Made by a program: the position numbers and the translations under genes
Shown here: one piece after another, positions 24,057 through 32,165 of the stretch
Layout: every line of letters begins with the position of its first letter
Numbering within the stretch: the stretch's first letter is position 1
From: JAJDXO01 sp965213765
GTDB lineage: Bacteria; Pseudomonadota; Alphaproteobacteria; Rhodospirillales; UBA2165
Direction: 5' to 3'
Length of the DNA: 64,000 nucleotides
NCBI GenBank assembly: GCA_965213765.1
Contig: OZ243926.1
Coordinates: 2,108,001 to 2,172,000 of the forward strand
Notes under the pieces: model-generated
Seen by the model: the letters and a program-made list of their open reading frames with translations, nothing else
The model's database searches: none
What the model was told of the DNA's origin: nothing

Positions 24057-24537
24057 AGACAAGGCGCTTTCGGAGGACGAGTGGGTTTCCATCGGCGAGA
24101 CGGACCCGCTGCCCGCCGACGGCTCGCCGGTCATTGTCGGGCTCAAGTGCTGGCGGGATCGGGGCGAATCCATCCGCGCCCACAATGGCCCGTTGGGCAT
24201 CCGCCTGGACAGCGATGAAGCACCGGAGGAGATCGCGGAGGACCTGGGACGCTTCGACCTCGTGGCCTTGAATTTTCCCAATTTCAATGACGGCCGGCCG
24301 TTTTCCTATGCCCGGCTGCTCCGCGAGCGCTATGGCTTCAAAGGCGAAATCCGCGCCACCGGCGACGTTCTCCAGGATCAGCTGTTTTTCATGCTGCGCT
24401 GCGGGTTCGACGCCTTCGAATTGAGGAAAGACAAAAACGTCGAGAGCGCCATCAAGGCGTTCGGCGATTATACCGTCGCCTACCAGCCGGGGTCAGACGA
24501 TATGCGCGCCGCCTACAAGGCCCGCCTCAAGGGCTGA
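24043..24537 (+). CDS. DUF934 protein of the sulfite reductase operon
   Basis: A 164-residue protein of DUF934, a family nearly always encoded after cysI or cysH in proteobacteria and of unproven function. Recognisable elements are an opening Ile-Arg strand, the central DLVALNFPNFNDGRPFSYARLLRERYGFKGEIRATGDVLQDQLFFMLRCGFDAFE, and the C-terminal YQ. ATG 24043 lies inside the last codons of cysI (14-base overlap), so translation is coupled. It has been suggested to assist sulfite reductase; the sequence does not show how. Confidence 0.9.
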   Translation: MPLIRDKALSEDEWVSIGETDPLPADGSPVIVGLKCWRDRGESIRAHNGPLGIRLDSDEAPEEIAEDLGRFDLVALNFPNFNDGRPFSYARLLRERYGFKGEIRATGDVLQDQLFFMLRCGFDAFELRKDKNVESAIKAFGDYTVAYQPGSDDMRAAYKARLKG

Positions 24538-24783
24538 ATCAGGCGCTGGCGAAATCGGGGAGACGACAAACCCACCGGGTGGAGACGGAGACACCCGGCG
24601 CCTCTGTGTCCGGCGCGGTGGCTGCCCTGTCGGCGACGGTTGGGCGGATATACGACGCCTTCCTGTTAGACCTGAACGGCAAGCGCCGGTAACGCCTAAA
24701 CTCTTGACGAGCCCCTACGAGTGGTTCATTTGATCCGCCCCCGCGCAATCGTCCGGGGCACCTCCTATCGAACGGGGCATATC

Positions 24784-25383
24784 GTGGAAGCTAAATCATC
24801 TAATCTGGTTGCTGTTCAGCACCGGGTTCCCAACGACGCACGTTGGAAATCCAACAAACACAAGGGTGGGGTCTTGTGGTTTACGGGCCTGCCCGGTTCC
24901 GGCAAATCGACCCTGGCCACCGATCTCGAACAGCGCCTGTTCGACGAGGGATATCAGACCTACATGCTTGACGGCGACAACGTCCGCAACGGTCTCAACC
25001 GCGACCTCGGTTTTTCGCCCGAGGATCGGACGGAGAACATCCGGCGGATCGGCGAGGTCGCCGCGTTGTTCGCCGAGGCCGGCACGGTCGTCGTCACCGC
25101 CTTCATCTCACCCTATCAGGCCGATCGCCACATGGCGCGAGATGCCGCGGGGGACGCCTTTCACGAGGTTTACATCAAAGCCGATGTCGCGACCTGCGAA
25201 TCCCGCGATCCGAAGGGGCACTACAAGAAGGCGCGCGCCGGCGAGATCCCGGAGTTCACCGGTATTTCGGCGCCGTATGAGACGCCTGAAAACGCCGAGT
25301 TGATTGTCGACACCATGTCGCACTCCGTCGAGGAATGCGTGGAACAATTGGCGAGCTACGTGGCCAAATCATTCAAGCTCTAG
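24784..25383 (+). CDS. cysC: adenylyl-sulfate kinase
   Basis: A kinase of about 199 residues that phosphorylates adenosine 5'-phosphosulfate to PAPS. Walker A is FTGLPGSGKSTLA; further APS kinase hallmarks are LDGDNVRNGLNRDLGFSPEDRTENIRRIGEVA, TAFISPYQADRHMAR and the lid EIPEFTGISAPYE. I prefer GTG 24784 (start VEAKSSNLVAVQHRVPNDARW, the usual family opening); GTG 24721 would add 21 residues. A possible promoter (TTGACG at 24703, weak -10 near 24724) fits the shorter start. No cysD, cysN or cysH lies in the window. The gap 24538-24720 holds nothing else I can support. Confidence 0.93.
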   Translation: MEAKSSNLVAVQHRVPNDARWKSNKHKGGVLWFTGLPGSGKSTLATDLEQRLFDEGYQTYMLDGDNVRNGLNRDLGFSPEDRTENIRRIGEVAALFAEAGTVVVTAFISPYQADRHMARDAAGDAFHEVYIKADVATCESRDPKGHYKKARAGEIPEFTGISAPYETPENAELIVDTMSHSVEECVEQLASYVAKSFKL

Positions 25384-25405
25384 AGCAGTTGCCGGACCGG
25401 GCCGC

Positions 25406-25798
25406 CTATTCCCAGTCGCCGGGGAACTCCCGGTCCACCGAACGGTATCGGTACTGAATGCCGATGAAGGCCCCCTTCAGCGGCCTCAGGCAGGCCATGG
25501 ACAGGACGAAGATCACCGGCGTCCAGACGACCATGTGGACCCAGACGGGCGGCTGGTAGACCAGTTCCAGCCACGCCACCATGCCGGCGATAACGAACCC
25601 CAGAAACAGGATGATCAAGACCGCCGGACCGTCGGCGGCATCGTGTCCGCCGTAGTCCAATCCACAGACATCGCAGGTATTGGCGACTGTCAGGTAGCCG
25701 CGAAACAGCCGGCCCCGGGCGCAGCGCGGGCAGCGCCCGGTCAGGGCGGCGCGAATAGGACCGCGGATGGCTTTCTCCGGCGAAAACGCCGTGCTCAC
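25406..25798 (-). CDS. DUF983 zinc-ribbon membrane protein of the oxidase cluster
   Basis: A small membrane protein of about 130 residues from DUF983, commonly found at the end of alphaproteobacterial aa3 oxidase operons. An N-terminal zinc-ribbon-like CPRCARGRLFRGYL...NTCDVCGLDY (two CxxC pairs) precedes two membrane helices (VLIILFLGFVIAGMVAWLEL and VHMVVWTPVIFVLSMACL). GTG 25798 overlaps the stop of ctaE by four bases (GTGA) and is the preferred start; the frame is open to 25831. A role in oxidase biogenesis is an inference from context. Confidence 0.87.
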   Translation of the reverse strand: MSTAFSPEKAIRGPIRAALTGRCPRCARGRLFRGYLTVANTCDVCGLDYGGHDAADGPAVLIILFLGFVIAGMVAWLELVYQPPVWVHMVVWTPVIFVLSMACLRPLKGAFIGIQYRYRSVDREFPGDWE

Positions 25799-26616
25799 GG
25801 CTGTAGATGGCCGAGGGGCGACGATCCCCACAAGTAGACATTAATGAACAGGAACAGCCACACCACATCGACGAAGTGCCAATACCAGGCTGCCGCCTCG
25901 AAACCCACGTGATGATCCGGCTTAAAGTGGCCGTTGCGTCCGCGGAAGTAGCAGACCGTCAGGAACACCGCACCGATAAGCACGTGGAAGCCGTGGAAAC
26001 CCGTCGCCAGGTAGAAGGTCGAGGGGTAGATGCCGTCCTGCAGGCTGAACGTGGCGACCGAGTACTCGAACATCTGGAATCCCAGGAAAATGAATCCGAG
26101 GATCACGGTGATCAGCGTGTAGTTGATGAAACGGTCCCGGTTATTCTCGATCAGCGCATGGTGGGCGATGGTCAGGGTCGCCCCCGAACTCAACAGGATC
26201 AGGGTATTGAGGAACGGAATATCCCAGGTGTGGAGAACCTCGATCCCCTCGGGCGGCCACGTGCCCGCCACCAGGTTCAGGATCGGCAGGCTGGAATGGA
26301 AGAACGCCCAGAAGAAGGCGAAAAAGAACATCACCTCGGAGGCGATGAAAAGCAGGAAGCTGATCCTCAGACCGACCTGTACCGGCGGCGTGTGGAGCCC
26401 CGGGGTCTCGGCCTCCAGGATGACGTCTTTGAACCACACCAACATGGTGTACATCACCAGCACGACACCGAGGACAAATCCCCAGATAAAGCCGGTATGC
26501 ATGTAGATGATTCCGCCGACAGCCATCACCAGCGCGGAGATCGAGCCGACGATCGGCCAGGGGCTCGGATCGGCGACATGCCAATGATGGGTCTTGGAGG
26601 TTGCGTCACTTGCCAT
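25795..26616 (-). CDS. ctaE: cytochrome c oxidase subunit III
   Basis: A 273-residue membrane protein with seven predicted helices, the full-length form of aa3 oxidase subunit III. Conserved stretches include HHWHVADPSPWPIVGS, GLRISFLLFIASEVMFFFAFFWAFFHSS with the functional Glu, HALIENNR, TFYLATGFHGFHVLIGAVFL and AAAWYWHFVDVVWLFLFINVYLWG. Subunit III binds lipids and sustains proton uptake by subunit I. It lies 18 bp after ctaG and overlaps the DUF983 gene by four bases. Confidence 0.97.
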   Translation of the reverse strand: MASDATSKTHHWHVADPSPWPIVGSISALVMAVGGIIYMHTGFIWGFVLGVVLVMYTMLVWFKDVILEAETPGLHTPPVQVGLRISFLLFIASEVMFFFAFFWAFFHSSLPILNLVAGTWPPEGIEVLHTWDIPFLNTLILLSSGATLTIAHHALIENNRDRFINYTLITVILGFIFLGFQMFEYSVATFSLQDGIYPSTFYLATGFHGFHVLIGAVFLTVCYFRGRNGHFKPDHHVGFEAAAWYWHFVDVVWLFLFINVYLWGSSPLGHLQP

Positions 26617-26634
26617 GGATCGCTGTCCTTCTTC

Positions 26635-27255
26635 TTAACTCTTGCTGTCGGAGGCCGCCGACGGGACGCCCCGGCCCGCCTGTATCCGGGCCGCTTTCGA
26701 TTGATCGTCGGCTGCGTAGAACGTGTATGAAAGCGTGATCGTCGAGACGTCCGCCGTATGGGCATCGGCCACCATGTCGGGATCGACAAAGAAGGTGACC
26801 GGCATGACCACGGACTCACCGGGTTTCAGCACCTGTTCGGTAAAGCAGAAGCACTGAATCTTATTGAAGTAAGAGCCCGCCTTGAACGGCGCCACATTGA
26901 ACACCGCCGTTCCCACGATGGGTGTGTCGGACAGGTTGGTCGCCTCGTAGAAGACGAGCGACTCCTGCCCCGGCTTTAGTTTGACGCTCGATTGAACCGG
27001 ACGGAACCGCCACGGCAGCTGATTGTTGACGTTGGCGTCGAACCGCACCGTGATCACCTTGTCGGCAATCCCGCGGGGCGCCGCTTCCGCTGTCCGGGTG
27101 GTGCCCCCAAAGCCGGTTATCTGACAGAACGTCCGATAGAGCGGCTCGGAGGCAAACGCCAAACCGCCCATGCCCGCAACGACAACCGCAAGCGACAATG
27201 CGGTGGCGCCGTTGCCGGCGCGGCGCCGCTTGGGGAATTGCGGACCCGCGCTCAA
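26635..27255 (-). CDS. ctaG: cytochrome c oxidase assembly protein CtaG (Cox11 type)
   Basis: A 206-residue copper chaperone that delivers copper to the CuB site of subunit I. It has one N-terminal membrane segment (ALSLAVVVAGMGGLAFASEPLYRTFCQITGFGG), then a periplasmic Ig-like domain with the copper-binding CFCF motif (KIQCFCFTEQVLKPGE) and MPVTFFVDPDM. The start is TTG 27255 with GGAGA seven bases upstream; it lies nine bases after ctaD. The tail after YTFY is a little longer than usual. Confidence 0.95.
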   Translation of the reverse strand: MSAGPQFPKRRRAGNGATALSLAVVVAGMGGLAFASEPLYRTFCQITGFGGTTRTAEAAPRGIADKVITVRFDANVNNQLPWRFRPVQSSVKLKPGQESLVFYEATNLSDTPIVGTAVFNVAPFKAGSYFNKIQCFCFTEQVLKPGESVVMPVTFFVDPDMVADAHTADVSTITLSYTFYAADDQSKAARIQAGRGVPSAASDSKS

Positions 27256-27264
27256 TCCCGTCTC

Positions 27265-28881
27265 CTATTCGGCCGGTTGCGGACGCATGTCCGGCGTCTG
27301 GTCGTGGGTGTGGAACGGCGCCGGCGACGGCACCTGCCATTCGAGAGTCGTCGCGCCCTCGCCCCACGGATTGGCCGGAGCCTTCTCGCCCGACCGCAGT
27401 GTCTGGATGACGATATAGAAGAACAGCAGCGAGGCGGCGAAAGAGATGTAGGCGCCGATGGAGCTGACAAAGTTCCAGCCTGCGTAGGCCTCCGGATAGT
27501 CCGGGATACGCCGCGGCATCCCGGCCATGCCCGAGAAGTGCTGCGGGAAGAACAGGATGTTGACGCCGATGAACATCAGCCAGAATTGGACCTTGGCCAG
27601 ACCCTCGTTGTACATCTTGCCGCACATCTTCGGGAACCAGTAGAAGAAGCCCGACAGGATGCCGAAGGCCGCCGCGATCGACAGCACATAGTGGAAATGC
27701 GCGATCACGAAATAGGTGTCATGGAAGGCGATGTCGACGCCGGCGTTCGCCAGGGTGATGCCGGTCACGCCGCCGACCACGAACAGGAAGATAAAGCCCA
27801 TGGCATAGAGCATCGGGGTCCGGAATTCGATGGACCCGCCCCACATGGTCGCCAGCCAGGAGAAAATCTTCACGCCCGTCGGCACCGCGATCACCATGGT
27901 CGCAAGAACGAAGTAAGCCCGCGTCTCGACGTTGAAGCCGACGGTAAACATGTGGTGTGCCCACACGATAAAGCCGATGAAGCCGATCGCCGCCATGGCG
28001 TAGGCCATGCCGAGATAGCCGAAGACCGGTTTCTTGGAGAACGTGGAGACCACATGGCTGATCACGCCGAACGCCGGAATGATCATGATGTACACCTCGG
28101 GGTGACCGAAGAACCAGAACAGGTGCTGCCAGAAGATCGGATCGCCGCCGCCGGAAGCCTCGAAGAACGTGGTCCCGAAGTTGCGGTCGGTGAGCAGCAT
28201 AGTCAGCGCGCCGGCGAGAACCGGGAGCGCCAACAGCAGCAGGAACGCGGTCACCAGCATGGCCCAGATGAACAGCGGCATCCGGTGATAGGTCATGCCC
28301 GGCGCCCGCATATTCATGATGGTGGTGATGAAGTTGATGGCGCCGAGGATTGAAGAAGCACCCGCCACGTGAAGACTGAGGATCGCGAAGTCGACCGCGG
28401 CACCACTATGGAAGGTGGCGTTCGATAACGGTGGATAGACCGTCCAGCCGGTCCCCGCGCCGCCGGCAACCAGGGCCGAGGTCAGCAGCAGAAGAAGTCC
28501 GACCACCAGGAGCCAGAACGAGATATTGTTCATCCGCGGGAACGCCATGTCCGGCGCGCCGATCATCAACGGGATGAACCAGTTGCCGAACCCGCCGATG
28601 AGGGCCGGCATGACGAAGAAGAACACCATGACGAAGCCATGGGCGGTCACCAGGACGTTGTAGAACTGCAGATCCTCGATGTACTGCAGGCCCGGCGACT
28701 GAAGTTCCAGCCGGATCAAAAACGAGAACACGCCGCCAATAAGCACCGAGACCATCGCCGCGACGAGGTACAGGGTTCCGATATCCTTGTGGTTGGTCGA
28801 ATAGACCCAGCGGCGCCAGCCTGCCGGCGCACCATGATGGTCGTCGTGGCTGTGATCGTGTGCGGCAGCGGCATCAGACAT
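27265..28881 (-). CDS. ctaD: cytochrome c oxidase subunit I
   Basis: The 538-residue catalytic subunit of an aa3-type oxidase with 12 membrane helices. Metal ligands are visible: the low-spin heme His in NVLVTAHGFVM, the cross-linked CuB motif WFFGHPEVY, the CuB pair in IVWAHHMF, and the heme ligands in AHFHYVL. The K-channel Lys (TGVKIFSW) and D-channel entry are conserved, so it should pump protons. The N-terminus is His/Asp-rich (AHDHSHDDHHG), a common alphaproteobacterial feature. Encoded between ctaC (31 bp upstream) and ctaG (nine bp downstream). Confidence 0.98.
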   Translation of the reverse strand: MSDAAAAHDHSHDDHHGAPAGWRRWVYSTNHKDIGTLYLVAAMVSVLIGGVFSFLIRLELQSPGLQYIEDLQFYNVLVTAHGFVMVFFFVMPALIGGFGNWFIPLMIGAPDMAFPRMNNISFWLLVVGLLLLLTSALVAGGAGTGWTVYPPLSNATFHSGAAVDFAILSLHVAGASSILGAINFITTIMNMRAPGMTYHRMPLFIWAMLVTAFLLLLALPVLAGALTMLLTDRNFGTTFFEASGGGDPIFWQHLFWFFGHPEVYIMIIPAFGVISHVVSTFSKKPVFGYLGMAYAMAAIGFIGFIVWAHHMFTVGFNVETRAYFVLATMVIAVPTGVKIFSWLATMWGGSIEFRTPMLYAMGFIFLFVVGGVTGITLANAGVDIAFHDTYFVIAHFHYVLSIAAAFGILSGFFYWFPKMCGKMYNEGLAKVQFWLMFIGVNILFFPQHFSGMAGMPRRIPDYPEAYAGWNFVSSIGAYISFAASLLFFYIVIQTLRSGEKAPANPWGEGATTLEWQVPSPAPFHTHDQTPDMRPQPAE

Positions 28882-28912
28882 GGGTATTCCTCTCTTCTAT
28901 ATCCGGCCGCGC

Positions 28913-29776
28913 CTACCGGCCGGCAGTAGCGGGCCGAGCGCCGATCCGGGCGACATCAACCGCCGGTTCATCGACACGGGCGAACTCTTCCTTGGCCTTT
29001 TCGGCCCAGGCCGCGAATTCCGCCTTGGAAACGATGTCCACGGCGATGGGCATGAAACCGTGATTGACGCCGCACAACTCGGAGCACTGACCGTAATATG
29101 TACCCATGTGCTCGGCGGCAACTTCGATCCAGGCTTCGTTAATGCGTCCCGGCACCGTATCCATTTTGACCCCGAAGGACGGGATCGCCCAGTTGTGGAG
29201 CACGTCGTTGGCGGTGAACAACAGCCTGATTCTGGTGTCCGCCGGCAGTACCACGTGGTTGTCCACCTCAAGCAGGTAGAGCGACTTCTTATCGTCCGGC
29301 AGATCTTCCTTCTGGGTCAGATTGGCATCGAAGGTGAAATTGCCGTGATCGGGATATTCGTAGCTCCAGAACCACTGATTGCCGATGACCTTCAGGGTCA
29401 TTTCCGGGTTCTGGGCCTTGTCCATAAAGAACAACAGCTTCATCGACCACACTGCGATGGGCACCAGGACAATGATTGGAACGACCGTCCAAATGACCTC
29501 CAGCGGCGCGTTGTGCGTGGTCTTGGACGGGACCGGGTTCGCCTTCGCGTTGAACTTGATGGCGATGTACAGCATCAGCACCAGGACGAATATGACGATG
29601 GCGATCTCGATCACCAGCAGCCAGTTGTGGAACCAAACGATTTGTTCCATCACCGGCGTCGCCGCCTTCTGGAAATTCATCTGCCACGGATGAGGTTGCT
29701 GCGCCATGGCGCCGACGGACGTAAACAGCCCGACAGCGAATACGGCGACCATGGAAATCCAACGAGACATTTTCAT
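28913..29776 (-). CDS. ctaC: cytochrome c oxidase subunit II
   Basis: A 287-residue subunit that receives electrons from cytochrome c. It has a cleavable signal peptide (VFAVGLFTSVGAMAQQ), two membrane helices (around residues 45-68 and 90-112), then a cupredoxin domain with the CuA site: His in VLHNWAIPSFGVKMD and GQCSELCGVNHGFMP (two Cys, His, Met). The aromatic electron-entry region QWFWSYEYPD is present. First gene of the ctaC-ctaD-ctaG-ctaE-DUF983 unit; ctaB lies separately on the other strand at 34078. Confidence 0.97.
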   Translation of the reverse strand: MKMSRWISMVAVFAVGLFTSVGAMAQQPHPWQMNFQKAATPVMEQIVWFHNWLLVIEIAIVIFVLVLMLYIAIKFNAKANPVPSKTTHNAPLEVIWTVVPIIVLVPIAVWSMKLLFFMDKAQNPEMTLKVIGNQWFWSYEYPDHGNFTFDANLTQKEDLPDDKKSLYLLEVDNHVVLPADTRIRLLFTANDVLHNWAIPSFGVKMDTVPGRINEAWIEVAAEHMGTYYGQCSELCGVNHGFMPIAVDIVSKAEFAAWAEKAKEEFARVDEPAVDVARIGARPATAGR

Positions 29777-30187
29777 CTAATTGCGGTTCCTCGGTTGAAT
29801 AGCGCAGGCGCATTTGCGACGGGACGATAACCCCGAGATCCAATTATATTCTTCGGAAACTGGATCAGCCGATGCGTCCTTCCAGACATCTTTCGGCGCC
29901 CCGAACGGGCGACCTTCTTTGATCATCCCTATACCCGATATGACCGGGGTGGTAAAGGATATCCACACCAGGAGAAGTGGGAATTTTCGGCGGAAATTCA
30001 AGCGTTTTTGCGAGCCGGCGACAATCGTGCGAGGTTCCGGCCCGGTTGGCGTGCGGCCATCGGTTGCTCCGCCCGATGGCCGGTGCTACATCTCGCCTCC
30101 CCGAGACATCATCAGGCCTCCTGATAGGCGGTCCATTGCGGTTCCGGCGCCGTAGCCATCAATAATCATCGAAAGAGTGACCAATCC
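29777..30187. other. intergenic region between ctaC and the divergent small gene
   Basis: About 410 bases without a supportable gene. On the minus strand a perfect TATAAT (29843-29848 on the plus strand as ATTATA) lies 67 bases upstream of the ctaC start, but the matching -35 position (GGCTGA) is poor, so a promoter there is only suggested. A small perfect hairpin, ATCAGG-CCT-CCTGAT, sits at 30111-30125. The region must hold divergent promoters for ctaC and for the plus-strand oxidase-biogenesis genes. Confidence 0.4.
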
Positions 30188-30289
30188 GTGACGCCCCGCT
30201 CCAAGCATATCGTGTTCGCCGTTATCCTTGCTCTCGCCGCCATCGGCATGTTCGCGGCGGCGGTGATTAAGACCGGCTGGTTCTCTTAG
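30188..30289 (+). CDS. 33-residue single-helix membrane protein at the head of the ctaB-side operon
   Basis: GTG 30188 to TAG 30287-30289. The product has a basic start (VTPRSKH), one strong membrane helix (IVFAVILALAAIGMFAAAVI) and a short tail KTGWFS. Tiny one-helix proteins of this kind are common in cta clusters, but I cannot assign a family. The TTA inside its final codons is the target duplicated by the adjacent IS. Removing both IS elements restores TCT TAA followed 16 bases later by the ATG of the DUF420 gene, so it was the first gene of a tight operon. Its ribosome binding site is weak. Confidence 0.55.
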   Translation: MTPRSKHIVFAVILALAAIGMFAAAVIKTGWFS

Positions 30290-31211
30290 AGCCCAACCGA
30301 AAACTAATTTGAGTGATTTCAGTCCTTTATGCTTCTTCCGAGTTGCCACCGTGGAGGAAGTTATGCCTTGGACTGAAATCACGCGCCCTGACTATGACCG
30401 TCGCGGACTCCGTTATGCAAGCGATGTGACCGACGCGGAATGGGCTTTGATCCAACATTTTATGCCCGAGAGGGCTAAAACGGGGCGCCCGCGGCGGACT
30501 TGCATGCGCTCTGTGTGGAATGCGATCCAGTACATCGCGGCCACGGGCTGCCAATGGTCCATGCTGCCCAAAGAGTTTCCGCCGTTCACGACCGTGCAGT
30601 ACTATTTCTACCAAATGCGCGACAGCGGTGTACTGGACATTCTGAACGATGCGCTTGTCGTGGCGGCGCGTATGCTGACGGGGCGGGAGGCCACGCCCAC
30701 AGCTGGGATCATCGACAGTCAATCGGTCAAGACGACCGAGAGTGGCGGCCCGCGTGGCTACGATGCGGGCAAAAAGATCAAGGGGCGTAAGCGTCACATC
30801 GTAACCGACACAGACGGAAACCTGTTGGGGCTGATCACCCATGCCGCAGACATCCAGGACCGCGACGGGGCATCCATCGTAATCGCGCAGGCCCTCGAAA
30901 CCTATTCGAGCCTGACCCACATTTTTGCCGACGGTGGCTACTCAGGCGACAAACTTCGTGACGCAATGGCCTCAATCGATGGCCCGACAATCGAGATCGT
31001 GAAGCGCCCACCCGGTGTCACGGGCTTTGTCGTCATCGCCCGCCGCTGGGTGGTAGAGCGCACCTTCGCCTGGCTCGGGCGCTGCCGTCGCTTGGCAAAG
31101 GACTGGGAAAAAACAATCGCATCGGCGGATGCCTGGACGCTCATCGCCGCCATCCGAAGATCCGCACGCCTTGTTGCAAGAAAAACCGCTCAGGAGTTTT
31201 GAGTCAGACTG
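30289..31211 (+). mobile_element. IS5-family (IS1031-like) element A, 923 bp
   Basis: Imperfect terminal inverted repeats: GAGCCCAACCGAAAACT at the left and, read inward from the right, CAGTCTGACTCAAAACT. It is flanked by TTA at 30286-30288 and 31212-31214, matching the 3-bp TNA duplications of the IS1031 group. It contains one intact transposase gene on the plus strand. It directly abuts element B, sharing the middle TTA. Confidence 0.88.
30363..31202 (+). CDS. IS5-family transposase (element A)
   Basis: A 279-residue DDE transposase starting at ATG 30363 behind GGAGGAAG. The N-terminus has the helix-rich DUF4096 domain (WTEITRPDYDRRGLRYASDVTDAEWALI, TGCQWSMLPKEFPPFTTVQYYFY). Catalytic residues: Asp in AGIIDSQSVKTTE, Asp in IFADGGYSGD, Glu in RRWVVERTFAWLGRCRRLAKDWE. 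All intact. It is related to, but clearly different from, the transposase of element B (about 60% alike by eye). Confidence 0.95.
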   Translation: MPWTEITRPDYDRRGLRYASDVTDAEWALIQHFMPERAKTGRPRRTCMRSVWNAIQYIAATGCQWSMLPKEFPPFTTVQYYFYQMRDSGVLDILNDALVVAARMLTGREATPTAGIIDSQSVKTTESGGPRGYDAGKKIKGRKRHIVTDTDGNLLGLITHAADIQDRDGASIVIAQALETYSSLTHIFADGGYSGDKLRDAMASIDGPTIEIVKRPPGVTGFVVIARRWVVERTFAWLGRCRRLAKDWEKTIASADAWTLIAAIRRSARLVARKTAQEF

Positions 31212-31214
31212 TTA

Positions 31215-32146
31215 GAGTCTGACTCGAAACTCTACATTTAATAACAATGGCTTGCGATCCGCCTTGTGAGGAGTCGGATGTGTGCGACGAGGATCCATGC
31301 CTGTGCGGAGGCGATTGATTTCTCCCAGTCCTTGGCCAGTCGGCGGCATCGGTTGAGCCAGGCGAAGGTCCTCTCGACGACCCATCTCCTGGGCAGGACC
31401 TCAAAGCCCTTGGCGGTATCGGGACGTCTTATGATCTCGATCGTCCAGCGGCCGATGTCTTCGAGGGCACCCTCAAGTTTCGGTCCGCCATAGGCGGCGT
31501 CAGCGAAGAGGTGACGCAGCCGGGGGAAGCGATGACGGATCGATTTGAGGACCCCGGGGGCGCCGTCGCGGTCCTGGATATCGGCTGAATGCACGATCAG
31601 GCCGAGCAGCAGGCCGAGCGTATCGGTGACGATGTGACGCTTGCGGCCCTTGATCTTCTTGCCCGCGTCATAGCCCCGAATACCACCGCTTTCCGTGGTT
31701 TTCACGCTCTGGCTGTCGATCACCCCGGCGCTCGGGCCGGCCTCGCGTCCTTCCAGCTCACGGGCCGCCACAACCAGATAATGGTTGATCGCCTCCAGCA
31801 CCCCGTTCGAGCGCCAGTCGTAAAAGTAGCGCTGGACCGTGGAGGGCGGCGGGAAGTCGTTCGGCAGCATCGCCCACTGACAGCCCGTCGAGGCCATGTA
31901 CATGATCGCATCCATGACATTGCGCAACTCCGTCGTCCGCGGCCGGCCTATCTTCTTGCGCGGCGGCATGAACGGCGCGATCAACGCCCACTCTCGATCC
32001 GTAAGGTCGCTTGCATAGCGACCGCCACGGCGCTCATACTTCGGGCGAGTGATTTCGGTCCACATGTTGTGCCTCCTCGTTTGATTTGACACAACCGAGT
32101 AAGACACAACCGACTGAAATCACTCAACTAGTTTCGAGTTGAACTC
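31215..32146 (-). mobile_element. IS5-family (IS1031-like) element B, 932 bp
   Basis: Terminal inverted repeats GAGTCTGACTCGAAACT at the left and, read inward from the right, GAGTTCAACTCGAAACT. TTA flanks both sides (31212-31214 and 32147-32149). One intact transposase gene runs on the minus strand, convergent with that of element A. Elements A and B therefore form the series TTA-A-TTA-B-TTA, which implies two successive insertions at one original TTA. Confidence 0.9.
31238..32065 (-). CDS. IS5-family transposase (element B)
   Basis: A 275-residue DDE transposase from ATG 32065 (GAGGAGG upstream). Order and motifs parallel element A: MWTEITRPKYERRGGRYASDLTDREWALI, TGCQWAMLPNDFPPPSTVQRYFYDW, SAGVIDSQSVKTTESGG with the first Asp, LFADAAYGG with the second, RRWVVERTFAWLNRCRRLAKDWEKS with the Glu. 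Intact. The longer frame to 32107 adds 14 residues and lacks a ribosome binding site. Confidence 0.95.
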   Translation of the reverse strand: MWTEITRPKYERRGGRYASDLTDREWALIAPFMPPRKKIGRPRTTELRNVMDAIMYMASTGCQWAMLPNDFPPPSTVQRYFYDWRSNGVLEAINHYLVVAARELEGREAGPSAGVIDSQSVKTTESGGIRGYDAGKKIKGRKRHIVTDTLGLLLGLIVHSADIQDRDGAPGVLKSIRHRFPRLRHLFADAAYGGPKLEGALEDIGRWTIEIIRRPDTAKGFEVLPRRWVVERTFAWLNRCRRLAKDWEKSIASAQAWILVAHIRLLTRRIASHCY

Positions 32147-32165
32147 TTAAGAGGCCGCGGCGCGC

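Noticed and set aside
22263..24287. 674-residue open frame on the minus strand opposite cysI
   Set aside because: The plus strand encodes an unmistakable sulfite reductase; the antisense frame is a product of high GC and codon bias, with no recognisable domain.
24721..24783. Upstream GTG start adding 21 residues to CysC
   Set aside because: No ribosome binding site and the added residues are outside the family; GTG 24784 begins the normal N-terminus. Not fully excluded.
25378..25398. Partial match (CTAGAGCAG) to the 51-bp palindrome at the end of cysC
   Set aside because: Only the first nine bases agree and there is no second arm, so it is not a copy of the repeat.
27918..28353. Plus-strand frame of 453 residues opposite ctaD and ctaG
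   Set aside because: Antisense to clear oxidase genes and made of His/Arg/Asp-rich low-complexity sequence.
30289..32146. Elements A and B as one composite transposon
   Set aside because: They carry different transposases, have nothing between them except one TTA, and each has its own inverted repeats; two independent insertions explain the structure better.
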